Shown: positions 8,409 through 16,879, counted from the stretch's first letter. The stretch: 48,743 bases of DNA from Bradyrhizobium sacchari (GCF_002068095.1 NZ_LWIG01000032.1:41424-90166), one strand, 5' to 3'. Notes: generated by a model not told the origin, from the sequence alone. Made by a program: numbers and translations.

Positions 8409-8672
8409 ATGACGGCAATTTGGTATGTAACCTTTGCAGCTCGCAGACATGGCCTGCTTCGGAAGCCGCGAAGTCCCCACGAAACGAGGACGTTTGCGAC
8501 CGAGGCCGAGGCCAAGGCATTCGCTCGGTCAAAGCTTGAGGACGGTTTGATCCTGTTAGCTGGCACGATCAATCCGCATTCTCCCAAGCAACTCATTCCG
8601 GCGTCTCGCATCCAGTCCTGGCTGGCTGACGATCAGGAAGGGGAAGCCCCAAATGCCGCTTGCCCCGAGTAG
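8409..8672 (+). CDS. Conserved-looking small hypothetical protein
   Basis: 87 residues, soluble, no signal peptide. The sequence starts IWYVTFAARRHGLL and continues with TFATEAEAKAFARSKL, a layout seen in short rhizobial proteins of unknown function in which a beta strand leads into an Ala/Glu-rich helix. A GGAG lies directly against the ATG with no spacer, so translation initiation is weak or the message is near leaderless. It converges with the small membrane protein gene, the two stop codons being 7 bp apart. Confidence 0.65.
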   Translation: MTAIWYVTFAARRHGLLRKPRSPHETRTFATEAEAKAFARSKLEDGLILLAGTINPHSPKQLIPASRIQSWLADDQEGEAPNAACPE

Positions 8673-8679
8673 GCGAGCG

Positions 8680-8877
8680 TCAGGCCATGAGGTGCTTGCC
8701 CACGAAATTCATCAGCAACATGACAGTTATCAGCACACCCATCACCACCACGGCGACGTTTCCCACGCGCCGGAACGGCCCGCCAAGCGGGTTCAACTCG
8801 ATCAAGAAGCGCAAAAGCCAAATCACGAGGCCGACGACAACGATATTGACGACCAGATAGATCAGACCTTCGATCAT
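8680..8877 (-). CDS. Small two-helix inner membrane protein
   Basis: 65 residues. The ATG at 8877 has AGGAAAGG about 7 nt upstream; an upstream frame extension adds a polar segment with no ribosome site. TM1 is about 3-27 (GLIYLVVNIVVVGLVIWLLRF) and TM2 about 38-58 (VAVVVMGVLITVMLLMNFVG), joined by a short loop with NPLGGPFRR. The topology resembles Thivi_2564-type small membrane proteins, but the match is by layout only. No function can be assigned. It sits in the small-protein island, next to a second LTXXQ gene on the same strand. Confidence 0.65.
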   Translation of the reverse strand: MIEGLIYLVVNIVVVGLVIWLLRFLIELNPLGGPFRRVGNVAVVVMGVLITVMLLMNFVGKHLMA

Positions 8878-8956
8878 GGCTGGCCTTTCCTCAAATCTCG
8901 AGCTGATCAGGAGGATTAGCTCGGACAAGCGCGGCCCCTCGATGGTCGCGCATGCG

Positions 8957-8997
8957 GCCTGGGGATGTCGCCCTTGGCAAAGGGGACATCCCCAGGC
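8957..8997. terminator. Strong hairpin, likely terminator of the LTXXQ gene
   Basis: GCCTGGGGATGTC (8957-8969) and GACATCCCCAGGC (8985-8997) are perfect 13-nt arms around a 15-nt loop. The hairpin lies 60 nt beyond the stop codon of the minus-strand gene at 9057. No T-run follows on either strand, so termination efficiency is uncertain; it could also protect the 3' end of the message. Confidence 0.5.
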
Positions 8998-9056
8998 TTC
9001 AAATTAGCCGCGCGGGTTCAGGCCATCACGCGGCGTGTATGGATCAACATCCTGTT

Positions 9057-9572
9057 TCAGTCCTCATCCTCGGCCTGCGCACGACGTCGTTCCACGACAT
9101 CGCTCATGTCGTGAAGGACAAGGACCGCGAGGGCCCCCATGCGCTGCCTCTGTTCGGGATTGAGGGTCTTGTAGAGTGGCTGCCATGCCTCGGCGAGTTT
9201 ATCCAAATCGGCGGATCGTTGAGCCAATGCCTCCGAGCGTCGCTGCAGGAAGGCGATGGGGTCACGATTACGTATCGTTTCGACGGCATTTTGGTCGGCC
9301 CGTCTACCCACTGTTTCCGAGATTTTTGCAACACGGGCCTTCCGATCCTCCGCTCTGGCACGAATGGCGCTCTCGACAGGCGGCCAGAGTTTTTCCTGGT
9401 CAGGTGTCAGCTGCAATGCGGCCTTGGTCAAATCGATCCGCATGTCCATCAATGTATTCCGGTCCACTGCGTTGAGGCGTTCTGACGTCGCAGGGGACGG
9501 AGCTTGCGCGCTGGCAATCGACGGCGCGGCAAGAAGGAGTGCGGCTGTTCCGATCACGACTATTTTCATCAT
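9057..9572 (-). CDS. LTXXQ-motif (Spy/CpxP-like) periplasmic protein
   Basis: 171 residues. The start at 9572 is the first of two ATGs and follows a near-perfect TAGGAGGT ribosome site. The signal peptide (IVVIGTAALLLAAPSIASA) is followed by a mostly helical mature part with two family motifs, LTPDQEKLWPPVE (about 57) and LNPEQRQRM near the C-terminus. The C-terminus is acidic (AEDED). Family members act in the periplasm as chaperones or stress sensors; the role here is inferred. A FixK/FNR-type box lies 66 nt upstream of the start, suggesting induction at low oxygen. This is the second LTXXQ gene in the window, but much shorter than the first. Confidence 0.85.
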   Translation of the reverse strand: MMKIVVIGTAALLLAAPSIASAQAPSPATSERLNAVDRNTLMDMRIDLTKAALQLTPDQEKLWPPVESAIRARAEDRKARVAKISETVGRRADQNAVETIRNRDPIAFLQRRSEALAQRSADLDKLAEAWQPLYKTLNPEQRQRMGALAVLVLHDMSDVVERRRAQAEDED

Positions 9573-9638
9573 CGGCGACCTCCTAGGTGAGGAGCCCCCA
9601 GGCACCACGCTAACAATGGTCGGCAGGGCGATGTCACA

Positions 9639-9652
9639 TTGATTCAAATCAA
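9639..9652. promoter_or_regulatory. FixK/FNR-type box upstream of the LTXXQ gene
   Basis: TTGATTCAAATCAA is a perfect FNR/FixK-type dyad (TTGAT-N4-ATCAA). Read toward the minus-strand gene, its near edge is 66 nt from the ATG at 9572, predicting a transcription start near 9605 and a leader of about 33 nt. It also lies 151 nt upstream of the plus-strand gene at 9804. The 14-bp tandem repeats begin at the very next base. Confidence 0.7.
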
Positions 9653-9708
9653 GGGACTTGGAGCAAGGGACTTGGAGCAAGGGACTTGGAGCAAGGGACT
9701 TGGAGCAG
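9653..9708 (+). repeat. Four tandem copies of a 14-bp unit
   Basis: GGGACTTGGAGCAA occurs at 9653, 9667 and 9681 and, with a final G in place of A, at 9695. Each junction contains CAAG-GGA-CTTG, a small inverted repeat. There are no spacers, so this is not a CRISPR array. The array lies between the FixK-type box and the gene at 9804. Confidence 0.95.
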
Positions 9709-9803
9709 GAATTGTGGCGCGCGCTGAGCATGACCTGCGGCGTGGGCCTGAGACTTTTTCCTCGGCGCCTTGCAATCGCGCGGAGGTTCCATATCTCATC
9801 GGC

Positions 9804-10064
9804 ATGATAAAGCTCACACTCGTGCAGGACCAGGCCATCCAGGCGCTGATGGCAGGTATAGTCGGCGCCAAAACATTCGATCACGTCTTCGCGGGCATCC
9901 GCTTCGACGAGATCGAGGGTACGATGCTCTACGCCATCGCCAGGAACGAGGACGTCGCGTCCGACATCGAGGACGGCTACGCGCCTCTCATCGCCGCGCT
10001 CGCATCGCGGGTGCTGGGCAAGCAGATCGATGTCGTTGTCGTCATGCCGAAGGTCCTGCAATAG
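9804..10064 (+). CDS. Small hypothetical protein
   Basis: 86 residues from the ATG at 9804. The frame is open upstream into the 14-bp repeats, but that part reads as repeat-derived sequence (GLGARDLEQGTWSKG), so the internal ATG is preferred although GGAGG is 16 nt away. The protein is soluble and acidic, with a core of TFDHVFAGIRFDEIEGTMLY and a C-terminal strand IDVVVVMPKVLQ that suggests a small alpha/beta fold. No known family is recognised. It ends 3 bp before the stop of the convergent LysR gene. Confidence 0.6.
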   Translation: MIKLTLVQDQAIQALMAGIVGAKTFDHVFAGIRFDEIEGTMLYAIARNEDVASDIEDGYAPLIAALASRVLGKQIDVVVVMPKVLQ

Positions 10065-10067
10065 AGC

Positions 10068-10958
10068 TCAATCGATAAATGATGCAAACTCCTCCGGAGT
10101 CCCGGAGGGAAACGCCTCCTTGAGACAATCGAGGAACGCGGACACGCGCGCGCTCAGCAGTCGGCGCGATGGATAGAGCGTCCAGAGAGCGATCTCGGGT
10201 CCATCGACATCACCCCAATGCACGAGCCTGCCGGCCGCCAGATCGTGACTCACAAGCGAGACGGGGAGCCGCGCGGCCCCGACGCCAGCGCGCACCGCAT
10301 CGCGGACCATGACGAGCGACGACAGGCGAAGCACCGGCTCGACCCTGATACGCGAGCTTCCGTTGGACTGCATCAAATCCCAGACGGAATTCAGATCGCT
10401 TGCTCCGCGCACGACGGCCGGCACAGCGACATCGCCCGCGGGACGACCGAAGGCCGGGCTCGCCACGACCACGAGCCGGTCACGCAGGAAGATTCGTCCA
10501 ACAAGAGTTTCGTCCGGATCCGGGTTGACGCGGATCACCAGGTCATAGCCCTCCTCGATCATGTCGACGACGCGATCTTCCGTGGTGACCTCGAGCCGGA
10601 CCTCCGGATATTTCAGCGCGAACAGGGCAGCCAGTTTTCCCATCGCGGTCTGCGAAAACAGCAGCGGCGCGCTGATCCGCAATCTGCCACGCGGCCTGTC
10701 GCCGCCTGACGCGATTGCGGCGGCGGTCTCGTCGAGCTCCGCGAGCAATGCTCCCGTCCGTTCGTAGAGCGCGCGACCTTCTTCGGTGAGCTTCAGCTCG
10801 CGTGCGCCGCGCTCGAACAGGCGCAGATCGAGACTGCCCTCCAGTTCAGAGACCCGGCGGGACAGCGTCGCCTTTGGACGGCCGGAGGCCCGTGCGGCCC
10901 GGCCGAAGCCTCCGTGCCGGGCGACCAGATTGAAGTCCGCGAGCGCAAGCAGGTCCAT
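10068..10958 (-). CDS. LysR-family transcriptional regulator
   Basis: 296 residues. A winged helix-turn-helix occupies about 1-60 (FNLVARHGGFGRAARASG, then KATLSRRVSELEGSL and LFERG), followed by a linker helix and a periplasmic-binding-protein-like effector domain (from about 88, GRLRISAPLLFSQTAMGKLA). ATG at 10958 with GTGGAA upstream is preferred to a GTG three codons earlier. It is divergent from an NmrA-like reductase gene with 105 bp between the starts, the usual arrangement for a LysR regulator and its target. An imperfect palindrome lies in that interval. The effector is unknown. Confidence 0.9.
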   Translation of the reverse strand: MDLLALADFNLVARHGGFGRAARASGRPKATLSRRVSELEGSLDLRLFERGARELKLTEEGRALYERTGALLAELDETAAAIASGGDRPRGRLRISAPLLFSQTAMGKLAALFALKYPEVRLEVTTEDRVVDMIEEGYDLVIRVNPDPDETLVGRIFLRDRLVVVASPAFGRPAGDVAVPAVVRGASDLNSVWDLMQSNGSSRIRVEPVLRLSSLVMVRDAVRAGVGAARLPVSLVSHDLAAGRLVHWGDVDGPEIALWTLYPSRRLLSARVSAFLDCLKEAFPSGTPEEFASFID

Positions 10959-10980
10959 CTGTTCCACTTATGAGACACTT

Positions 10981-11005
10981 GGTCTATAATTAGCGTCTAT
11001 AGGCC
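10981..11005. promoter_or_regulatory. Candidate LysR operator between divergent genes
   Basis: GGTCTATA (10981-10988), 9 nt, then TATAGGCC (10998-11005): seven of eight positions pair as an inverted repeat. It sits in the 105-bp divergent promoter region, close to the LysR start, as expected for autoregulation plus activation of the reductase gene. The palindrome also contains the only TATA-like sequences in the interval. Confidence 0.5.
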
Positions 11006-11063
11006 CGAATGTGGATCACTAATTTGCGGGTGTCTTCTCAATCCCAAAAAAGGAGTGACCCCC

Positions 11064-11945
11064 ATGACCATCCTCATTACCGGCGCCACCGGCCGTGTCG
11101 GCCGCCATGTTGTCCAGCAACTCGTTAAGCGCGGTGCGGACGTGCGCGTGCTGTCCCGTGATCCCTCGAAGGCCGATGTTCCGGCCGGCGTGACAGTCGT
11201 GAAGGGCGACCTGCTCGACATCGACTCCCTGCGCACTGCAGTGAACGGCGTCAGCACGCTGTTCCTGCTCAACGCGGTGACGGGCGACGAATTCACCCAG
11301 GCGATCATCGCCCTGAACATCGCCCGTGAGGCGGGCGTCGACCGGCTCGTCTATCTGTCGGTGATCCACGCCGATCGCTTCGTGAACGTACCGCACTTCG
11401 CGGTGAAGTCCGGCGCCGAGCGGATGATCGAACAGATGGGCTTCGGTGCCACGATCCTGCGTCCGTCCTACTTCATCGACAATGAGCTGATGATCCGGGA
11501 CGTCATCCTGAACCACGGCGTCTATCCGATGCCGATCGGCAGCAAGGGTGTCGCCATGGTCGACACACGCGACATCGGCGAGGTCGCAGCGATCGAGTTG
11601 ATCCGGCGCGAGCGGGCACCTGGCAAGCTGCCGATCGAGACCATCAATCTGGTCGGCCCCGACACGCTGACCGGTTCGGACGTGGCCAATATCTGGTCGG
11701 ACATTCTGGGCCGCCCGGTCACCTATGGCGGCGATGATCCCACCGCCTTCGAGCAAAATCTGGCGAACTTCATGCCGAAATGGATGGCCTACGAAATGCG
11801 CCTGATGGCCGAGCGCTATGTCAGCGACGGGATGATTCCCGAGGAGGGCGACGTTGCGCGTCTGACCAGGATTCTGGGTCGTCCGCCGTACTCCTACCGC
11901 AGCTTCGCGACCCAGATCGCGGCGGCCGCCACCAAGCCGGCCTGA
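11064..11945 (+). CDS. NmrA-like NAD(P)-binding reductase
   Basis: 293 residues of the atypical short-chain dehydrogenase group. The Rossmann motif GATGRVG is at about 7-13, followed by RVLSRDPSKA that would contact the NADP phosphate, and VKGDLLDIDSL. The middle carries YLSVIHADRF and ILRPSYFIDN, typical of NmrA/NAD(P)H-binding quinone or azo reductases and of redox-sensing homologues. The catalytic Tyr-x-x-x-Lys of classical enzymes is not evident. ATG at 11064 has AGGAG 8 nt upstream. The divergent LysR gene is the probable regulator. Substrate unknown; an electrophile, quinone or stress response is the likeliest context. Confidence 0.85.
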   Translation: MTILITGATGRVGRHVVQQLVKRGADVRVLSRDPSKADVPAGVTVVKGDLLDIDSLRTAVNGVSTLFLLNAVTGDEFTQAIIALNIAREAGVDRLVYLSVIHADRFVNVPHFAVKSGAERMIEQMGFGATILRPSYFIDNELMIRDVILNHGVYPMPIGSKGVAMVDTRDIGEVAAIELIRRERAPGKLPIETINLVGPDTLTGSDVANIWSDILGRPVTYGGDDPTAFEQNLANFMPKWMAYEMRLMAERYVSDGMIPEEGDVARLTRILGRPPYSYRSFATQIAAAATKPA

Positions 11946-11982
11946 GCCCAACAACCGTCCAGACACGACGCTCTGTGCCGCA

Positions 11983-12012
11983 CGCGGACGTCGCCATGAC
12001 GCGACGTCCGCG
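11983..12012 (+). terminator. Strong hairpin after the NmrA-like gene
   Basis: CGCGGACGTCGC (11983-11994) and GCGACGTCCGCG (12001-12012) pair perfectly over 12 bp around a CATGAC loop, 38 nt after the stop. GTTTGAATC follows, with a limited T stretch. It separates this gene from the GMC oxidoreductase gene. Confidence 0.6.
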
Positions 12013-12140
12013 GTTTGAATCGATGGCGGGCGTCATCTCAGTCATGTCGATGCCGCAGTCACGAACAGCGTAGCTGTGAGGTGACCTCGAAACAAAACCA
12101 CGCTACCCTTTTCCGACAAGAACAAGAGGAAGCGTCAATC

Positions 12141-13838
12141 GTGTACGACTACATTATCGTGGGCGGCGGCTCGGCAGGGTCCGTGCTGGCCCACCGGCTC
12201 TCCGCGAAGAGCGCCAACAAGGTCCTGCTCTGCGAAGCCGGACAGGACACGCCACCCGGCAACGAGCCGGCCGAGATCAGGGACAGCTATCCGGGCACCG
12301 CATATTTCGATCCGCGCTTTCACTGGACCGAGCTCAAGGTCACGACGCAGGTCGTCAGCCACAACAATCCGCACGAAGCGCGGCCGCCCTTGCGCAAATA
12401 CGAGCAGGCGCGCGTGCTCGGCGGCGGCTCGTCGATCAACGGCCAGATGGCCAATCGCGGCGCGCCGACCGATTACGATGAGTGGGATGCGCGGGGCGCC
12501 GAGGGGTGGACGTGGAACGACGTGCTGCCCTTCTTCAAGAAGGTCGAGCGCGACCTCGATTTCGACGGGCCCTATCACGGCAAGGACGGCCGAATTCCGG
12601 TCCGCAGAATTCCCAGGGAGCACTGGACGCGGCATTCGCAGGCGTTCGCCGACGCCTTCCAGCAGGCCGGCCATCAGTTCGTACCGGACCAGAACGGCGA
12701 GTTCGTCGACGGCTATTTCCCGGTGACCCATTCGAACCAGGCCGAGCAGCGCGTCTCGGCCGCGATGGGCTATCTCGACCGCGACACGCGCCAGCGCGCC
12801 AACCTTACCATCTCCACCAACACGCAGGTGAGGGAGCTGCTGTTCGACGGCACGCAATGCGTCGGCGTGAAGGCCGTTGTCGACGGGCGCGAGCAGGAAT
12901 TCCGGGGGCGCGAGATCATTCTCTCCAGCGGCGCGATCCATTCGCCGGCGCATCTCCTGCGCGCCGGCATCGGCCCGGTCGGCCACCTCAAGGAGTTGGG
13001 GATTCCTGTGCTGATGGGCCTGCCGGGCGTCGGCCAGCGCCTGATGGATCATCCCTCGATCTCGCTGTCGTCCTTCGTCCGCCGCGGCGCGCGCATGAAC
13101 GAGCACACAAGGCGCCACATGCAGCTCGGCCTGCGCTATTCGTCGGGTCTCCCCGGCGTGCCGAAGGGCGACATGTTCGTGGTCGTGATCAGCAAATCGG
13201 CCTGGCACGCGGTCGGCGCGCAGATCGGCTCGCTGCTGACCTTCGTCAACAAGACTTATTCCGAGACCGGACAGGTCAAGCTTGCCTCGCCCGATCCTTC
13301 GGCAGAACCGATCGTCGAATTCAATCTGCTGTCCGACCGGCGCGACCTCGATCGCCTGATGAGCGGCTTCCGCAAGATGGCGGCGGTGCAGATGAGCGAC
13401 ATCGTCAGGAAGGTGACGGACAAGCCGTTCCCCGCCGCCTATACCGACCGCGTGCGCAAGATCGGCGTCGTCAATACCAGGAACAGAATCCTGACCCAGA
13501 TCGCGGCGGCGCTGATGGACGGGCCGGCGGCGCTGCGGCACTACATGATCGACAATTTCGTGGTCGAAGGCTTTACCTTCGACCAGGTGATGAACGATGA
13601 CGAGGCGCTGGAAGCCTTCGTGCGCAAGGCGACCATCGGCGTGTGGCACGCCTCATGCTCATGCCGCATGGGCCGGGCCAACGATCCGATGGCGGTGGTC
13701 GACAACCAGGGCCGCGTCAAGGGCATCCAGGGCCTGCGGGTCGTCGATGCCTCGATCTTTCCGGTGGTGCCGTGCGCCAACACCAACTTTCCGGTGCTGA
13801 TGACGGCGGAGAAGATCGCTGCGGCGATGGTGCAGTGA
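12141..13838 (+). CDS. GMC-family FAD-dependent oxidoreductase
   Basis: 565 residues, starting at a GTG preceded by GAGGAAG; the longer frame upstream has no homology to the family. The FAD-binding motif DYIIVGGGSAGSVLA begins at residue 3. GMC signatures follow: ARVLGGGSSINGQMANRG (about 92-110) and SSGAIHSPAHLLRAGIGP (about 263-280). Near the C-terminus VWHASCSCRMG holds the probable catalytic His503, and PCANTNFPVLMTAEKIA the partner Asn (547 or 549). The family oxidises alcohols, choline, sugars or polyethylene glycol; the substrate here is not evident. There is no signal peptide. It is apparently monocistronic. Confidence 0.9.
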   Translation: MYDYIIVGGGSAGSVLAHRLSAKSANKVLLCEAGQDTPPGNEPAEIRDSYPGTAYFDPRFHWTELKVTTQVVSHNNPHEARPPLRKYEQARVLGGGSSINGQMANRGAPTDYDEWDARGAEGWTWNDVLPFFKKVERDLDFDGPYHGKDGRIPVRRIPREHWTRHSQAFADAFQQAGHQFVPDQNGEFVDGYFPVTHSNQAEQRVSAAMGYLDRDTRQRANLTISTNTQVRELLFDGTQCVGVKAVVDGREQEFRGREIILSSGAIHSPAHLLRAGIGPVGHLKELGIPVLMGLPGVGQRLMDHPSISLSSFVRRGARMNEHTRRHMQLGLRYSSGLPGVPKGDMFVVVISKSAWHAVGAQIGSLLTFVNKTYSETGQVKLASPDPSAEPIVEFNLLSDRRDLDRLMSGFRKMAAVQMSDIVRKVTDKPFPAAYTDRVRKIGVVNTRNRILTQIAAALMDGPAALRHYMIDNFVVEGFTFDQVMNDDEALEAFVRKATIGVWHASCSCRMGRANDPMAVVDNQGRVKGIQGLRVVDASIFPVVPCANTNFPVLMTAEKIAAAMVQ

Positions 13839-13848
13839 TCGGCGCTCG

Positions 13849-13977
13849 TCTCGCTGCTGAACCGGACCCAGAATGCCTCGGCATGGGCCCCGGCTCTGCA
13901 GCTTATCACCATAGTGCGTCGAAGACGCGCGTAGACGCGCTTATGGTGCTGCGCAGCGTCCGGGGCACGAGACCACC
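13849..13977. repeat. Interspersed palindromic element, copy 1
   Basis: Intergenic block between convergent genes. It holds GCGCG-rich nested inverted repeats (GACGCGCGTAGACGCGC) and ends in GCGTCCGGGGCACGAGACC. A related block lies at 44032-44172, sharing GCGTCCGGGGCACG and GCTCTGCAG/CTGTGCAGAGCC parts. Such elements are frequent between convergent genes in Bradyrhizobium. Confidence 0.6.
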
Positions 13978-13982
13978 GGGAA

Positions 13983-16082
13983 CTACGCCGCCCTGAGGTC
14001 GCCGACGAAGCGGTCGACATCGCGCTTGAGATCGTCCGACAGGCGCGCCAGCATTTTTGCGGAATCCAGCACCTCGCCGGCGGCAGCACCGGTCTGGCCG
14101 GCGGCTTGCGAGACACCGGAGATGTGGCGCGAGACCTCGTTGGTACCTTGCGAGGCCTGCTGCACGTTGCGCGCGATCTCGCGCGTCGCGGCGCCCTGCT
14201 CTTCGACGGCGGCGGCGATCGCGGCCGCGATCTCGTTGACCCGCTGGATGGTCGCGCCGATCGACCGGATCGCGGTCACCGACGACTGGGTCGCGCCCTG
14301 GATCGCGGCGACCTGGCCGGTGATCTCCTCGGTCGCCTTCGCGGTCTGCGTGGCGAGGCTCTTCACCTCGGATGCGACCACCGCAAAGCCGCGGCCGGCC
14401 TCGCCGGCACGCGCAGCCTCGATGGTGGCATTGAGCGCAAGCAGATTGGTCTGCTCGGCAATGCCTGTGATCAGCGCGACGACGTCGCCGATGCGCTGCG
14501 CGGCATCGGCCAGCGCCTGCACTTCGGCATTGGTGCGGTCGGCTTCGGCGGAGGCGGCGCCGGCAATGCTGGAGGATTCGGCGACCTGACGGCTGATCTC
14601 ACTGATCGAGGCCGAGAGCTGCTCGGTGGCGGCGGCGACCGTCTGCACATTGGAGGAGGCATCACCCGAGAGGCTCGCGACCGAGGCCGCCTTGGACGAG
14701 CCCTGCTCGGCGGTCGACGACATCGACTGCGCGGTGGCGTTCAGCTCGCCGGAGGCCGAGGCCAGCGTGTGCAGCGATTGCGTCACGGTGTTCTCGAATT
14801 CTCCGATCAGCCGCTCGACGGCGAGCTGCCGCCGCTCCTTCTTTGCCTGCTCGGCGGCCTGTTCCTCGGCGAGACGGTCGCCGGTCATCATGTTCTCCCT
14901 GAACACGGCCACCGCGCGCGACATCTCCCCGATCTCGTCGCCGCGCTCGATGCCGGCGAGCTCGATCGCATAATCGCGCTCCGCGAGGCGGCGCATCGCC
15001 TGCGTCATCTTGCGGATCGGCGTGCTGACGCGGCGATTGACGAGGATGAAGCCGAACAATGTGACGGCGAGCGCGACCAGCATCATGCCGCCATTGAGCG
15101 CCAGGCTCCATTTCGCCGATATCATCTGCTGCCCGGCACGGGCGACCATCTCGGCGAGCGCGGCCTGGCCGGCCTCGACGCTGGCATTGAGGAGGGCGGT
15201 GTTGAGCTTCGACAGATCCTCGATCTTGATATCGATGGTCTGGTTGTTGCTCAGTGCCTTGATGAAGCCCTGCTGGCGCTCGGCCATGGAAGCGGCCTCG
15301 CCCTGCTTCGAGCGCGCGATGACGTCGGTGAGGCTTGCCGGCGCGTCAGGGCGAGCGGCTGCGTCGAGCACCTGGCTCCAGGCCTGCTTGGCGCGGCCGG
15401 TGTCCTCGGCGGCGCCGACCATGTCGGCAGCACTCCAGGGCTTGCCGCTCGCAGCCGCAGCTTCGAGACGGATGGCGACGAGGCCGCCGAAATTGCGCGC
15501 GGCCCAGGCCGACTGCTTCACGGCGAGCAGGTGATCGACCACGGGATCGGTGAGCTTGAGCGCGTTCTCGAGCTCGGCAGTCAGTGCCAAGATGGCGTCG
15601 AGATAGTCCTGAGCGGCCTTGCGAAACTCGTCGCCGACCTTCGGATCACGCTCCGCCTTGGCCTGATGGATGGCGGCCTCGGCCTTGGGCCGCAACGGCA
15701 CGAGCGCGTCATGGATCGCGACGAGCTTGCCGAGCGCACCGGCGAGGCGCGGATCGGACACGCCATCGAGGCGCTCGAGCACGCTTTTATAGGCGGCTTC
15801 CGACAACTGCCGGTTGGTGGCGATGCGGTTGTCGGCGTTGGCATTGGCCGGCGCGTCCGCGACCAGTGCCGACAGGAAAGTGCCGCGTTCGAGGCGGAAG
15901 CCGAGCAGGGTCGCAAACAGCTGCTGGTCGGTGCTGGCGAAGCGCTCGACCTTCTGCGCGGCTCCGTTGCGCTCAACGGCCCCCAATAAACCGATCGCGA
16001 GCTGCCCGACCAGGAACAGGCCGAGGACGCCGATGATGGCGCCGAGAATAGAGCGAATGGAGGGATTGCCGAACAATGCCAT
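13983..16082 (-). CDS. Methyl-accepting chemotaxis protein
   Basis: 699 residues. TM1 is about 11-35 and TM2 about 322-347 ([19 protein letters not shown]), with a long periplasmic, entirely helical sensor between them. HAMP follows (about 348-400, [15 protein letters not shown]). The cytoplasmic signalling domain has the conserved hairpin tip ([42 protein letters not shown], about 540-580). The C-terminus ends DLRAA with no CheR/CheB-tethering pentapeptide. ATG at 16082 has a weak ribosome site. It is one of two receptors in the window and presumably signals to a CheA/CheW complex like the one encoded at the right edge. Ligand unknown. Confidence 0.93.
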   Translation of the reverse strand: MALFGNPSIRSILGAIIGVLGLFLVGQLAIGLLGAVERNGAAQKVERFASTDQQLFATLLGFRLERGTFLSALVADAPANANADNRIATNRQLSEAAYKSVLERLDGVSDPRLAGALGKLVAIHDALVPLRPKAEAAIHQAKAERDPKVGDEFRKAAQDYLDAILALTAELENALKLTDPVVDHLLAVKQSAWAARNFGGLVAIRLEAAAASGKPWSAADMVGAAEDTGRAKQAWSQVLDAAARPDAPASLTDVIARSKQGEAASMAERQQGFIKALSNNQTIDIKIEDLSKLNTALLNASVEAGQAALAEMVARAGQQMISAKWSLALNGGMMLVALAVTLFGFILVNRRVSTPIRKMTQAMRRLAERDYAIELAGIERGDEIGEMSRAVAVFRENMMTGDRLAEEQAAEQAKKERRQLAVERLIGEFENTVTQSLHTLASASGELNATAQSMSSTAEQGSSKAASVASLSGDASSNVQTVAAATEQLSASISEISRQVAESSSIAGAASAEADRTNAEVQALADAAQRIGDVVALITGIAEQTNLLALNATIEAARAGEAGRGFAVVASEVKSLATQTAKATEEITGQVAAIQGATQSSVTAIRSIGATIQRVNEIAAAIAAAVEEQGAATREIARNVQQASQGTNEVSRHISGVSQAAGQTGAAAGEVLDSAKMLARLSDDLKRDVDRFVGDLRAA

Positions 16083-16237
16083 GGGAAGCGCCGGGTCTTC
16101 TGCGGAAAAGATGCAGAAAAATACCGGTCTCCCCCTAAGAATTGGTTCACCAAATGCCCCTCGCCCACAGGGGCGAGCCGCCCAAGGCGAGCTACGGAGA
16201 TCGCGCTACGGAAACGGGGGCCTGAAACGGGACCGGC

Positions 16238-16360
16238 TCATTTCGCCTGTTTGGCCGCCTGGATCTCGACGAACTCGGCGTCGGGATGCGTGACGATGGT
16301 GGTGAACATGATGCCGCTGATGATGATCGACCAGGCGGTGTCCCAATAAATCCAAAACAC
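16238..16360 (-). CDS. Tiny single-helix membrane protein (40 residues)
   Basis: Starts at GTG 16360 with GGAGGG about 9 nt upstream and ends at TGA. The product begins MFWIYWDTAWSIIISG and continues IMFTTIVTHPDAEFVE before a short basic tail (QAAKQAK). It has one hydrophobic, Trp-rich helix with a charged C-terminus, a design seen in small membrane-regulator proteins. The good ribosome site and the coherent membrane-tail layout support a real gene despite its size. Function unknown. Confidence 0.6.
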   Translation of the reverse strand: MFWIYWDTAWSIIISGIMFTTIVTHPDAEFVEIQAAKQAK

Positions 16361-16455
16361 GTGCCACCCTCCGTTTTGGCGTCCTCTGCCTGCGGGATCA
16401 AGGTAACGGCAAGACGAGGCTGTCGTTCCTGACGCGAGCGCGCGCGGGCGAGGCG

Positions 16456-16632
16456 CTATTTGGATTTGGTCGGCGGCGATGCGCGATCGGTTTGACCGGT
16501 GTGGCGCTTTGCCACGACATCCTCATCGCGTGAGCCTTCGCGTGGGCGCGGCGGCAGCTTGGGTTGGCCGGCCTGGCCGCCATGCTTGCCGCCCATGTCG
16601 GGCTTGCCTTCGAGATCGTTTTCGCGGGTCAT
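16456..16632 (-). CDS. Small hydrophilic, probably disordered protein (58 residues)
   Basis: ATG at 16632, TAG at 16456. The sequence is entirely polar: MTRENDLEGKPDMGGKHGGQ, then PKLPPRPREGSRDEDVV and TDRASPPTKSK. It is rich in Gly, Lys, Asp and Pro with no hydrophobic core, reminiscent of stress-related disordered proteins. No good Shine-Dalgarno is seen, which lowers confidence. The frame's strongly charged, repetitive composition differs from what antisense or random frames in this GC-rich DNA give. Confidence 0.5.
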   Translation of the reverse strand: MTRENDLEGKPDMGGKHGGQAGQPKLPPRPREGSRDEDVVAKRHTGQTDRASPPTKSK

Positions 16633-16734
16633 GCAGGATCAATACCTGCGCGCGGCATTGGTTCGCTCGCATTGTCCGGTTTTCGCCTGTGAACGAGTTC
16701 ATAGGCGTGTCGTCCGTTGCAGTGCACGATGGAT

Positions 16735-16838
16735 TGAAGCGCGATGAGATTTGGATGAATCGTCATCGCGCTTCAGGTGGTTGTTTACGCATGATCTTTT
16801 CGGAAAACCGCTTCGTACTTTTCCGGATCATGCTTCAG
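16735..16838. repeat. Two-hairpin interspersed repeat (family A), copy 1
   Basis: The first hairpin has arms TGAAGCGCGATGA and TCATCGCGCTTCA; the second has GCATGATCTTTTCGGAAAA and TTTTCCGGATCATGC around CCGCTTCGTAC. The same two-hairpin layout recurs at 45319-45439. This is a known-looking Bradyrhizobium/Rhodopseudomonas intergenic element. Confidence 0.9.
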
Positions 16839-16879
16839 CGTGCGTCGCCGCATGCATTCGACGAACGGGATTTGGCCTG

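Noticed and set aside
9653..9708. Possible CRISPR array
   Set aside because: Units are 14 bp, directly adjacent and without spacers, so it is a simple tandem repeat.
12015..12140. Longer N-terminus for the GMC oxidoreductase
   Set aside because: The added 42 residues precede the FAD-binding strand that normally starts near residue 3, and the GTG at 12141 has the ribosome site.
14106..15989. 627-codon plus-strand frame
   Set aside because: Antisense to the chemoreceptor gene; its His/Asp/Arg-rich sequence is typical of a shadow in GC-rich DNA.
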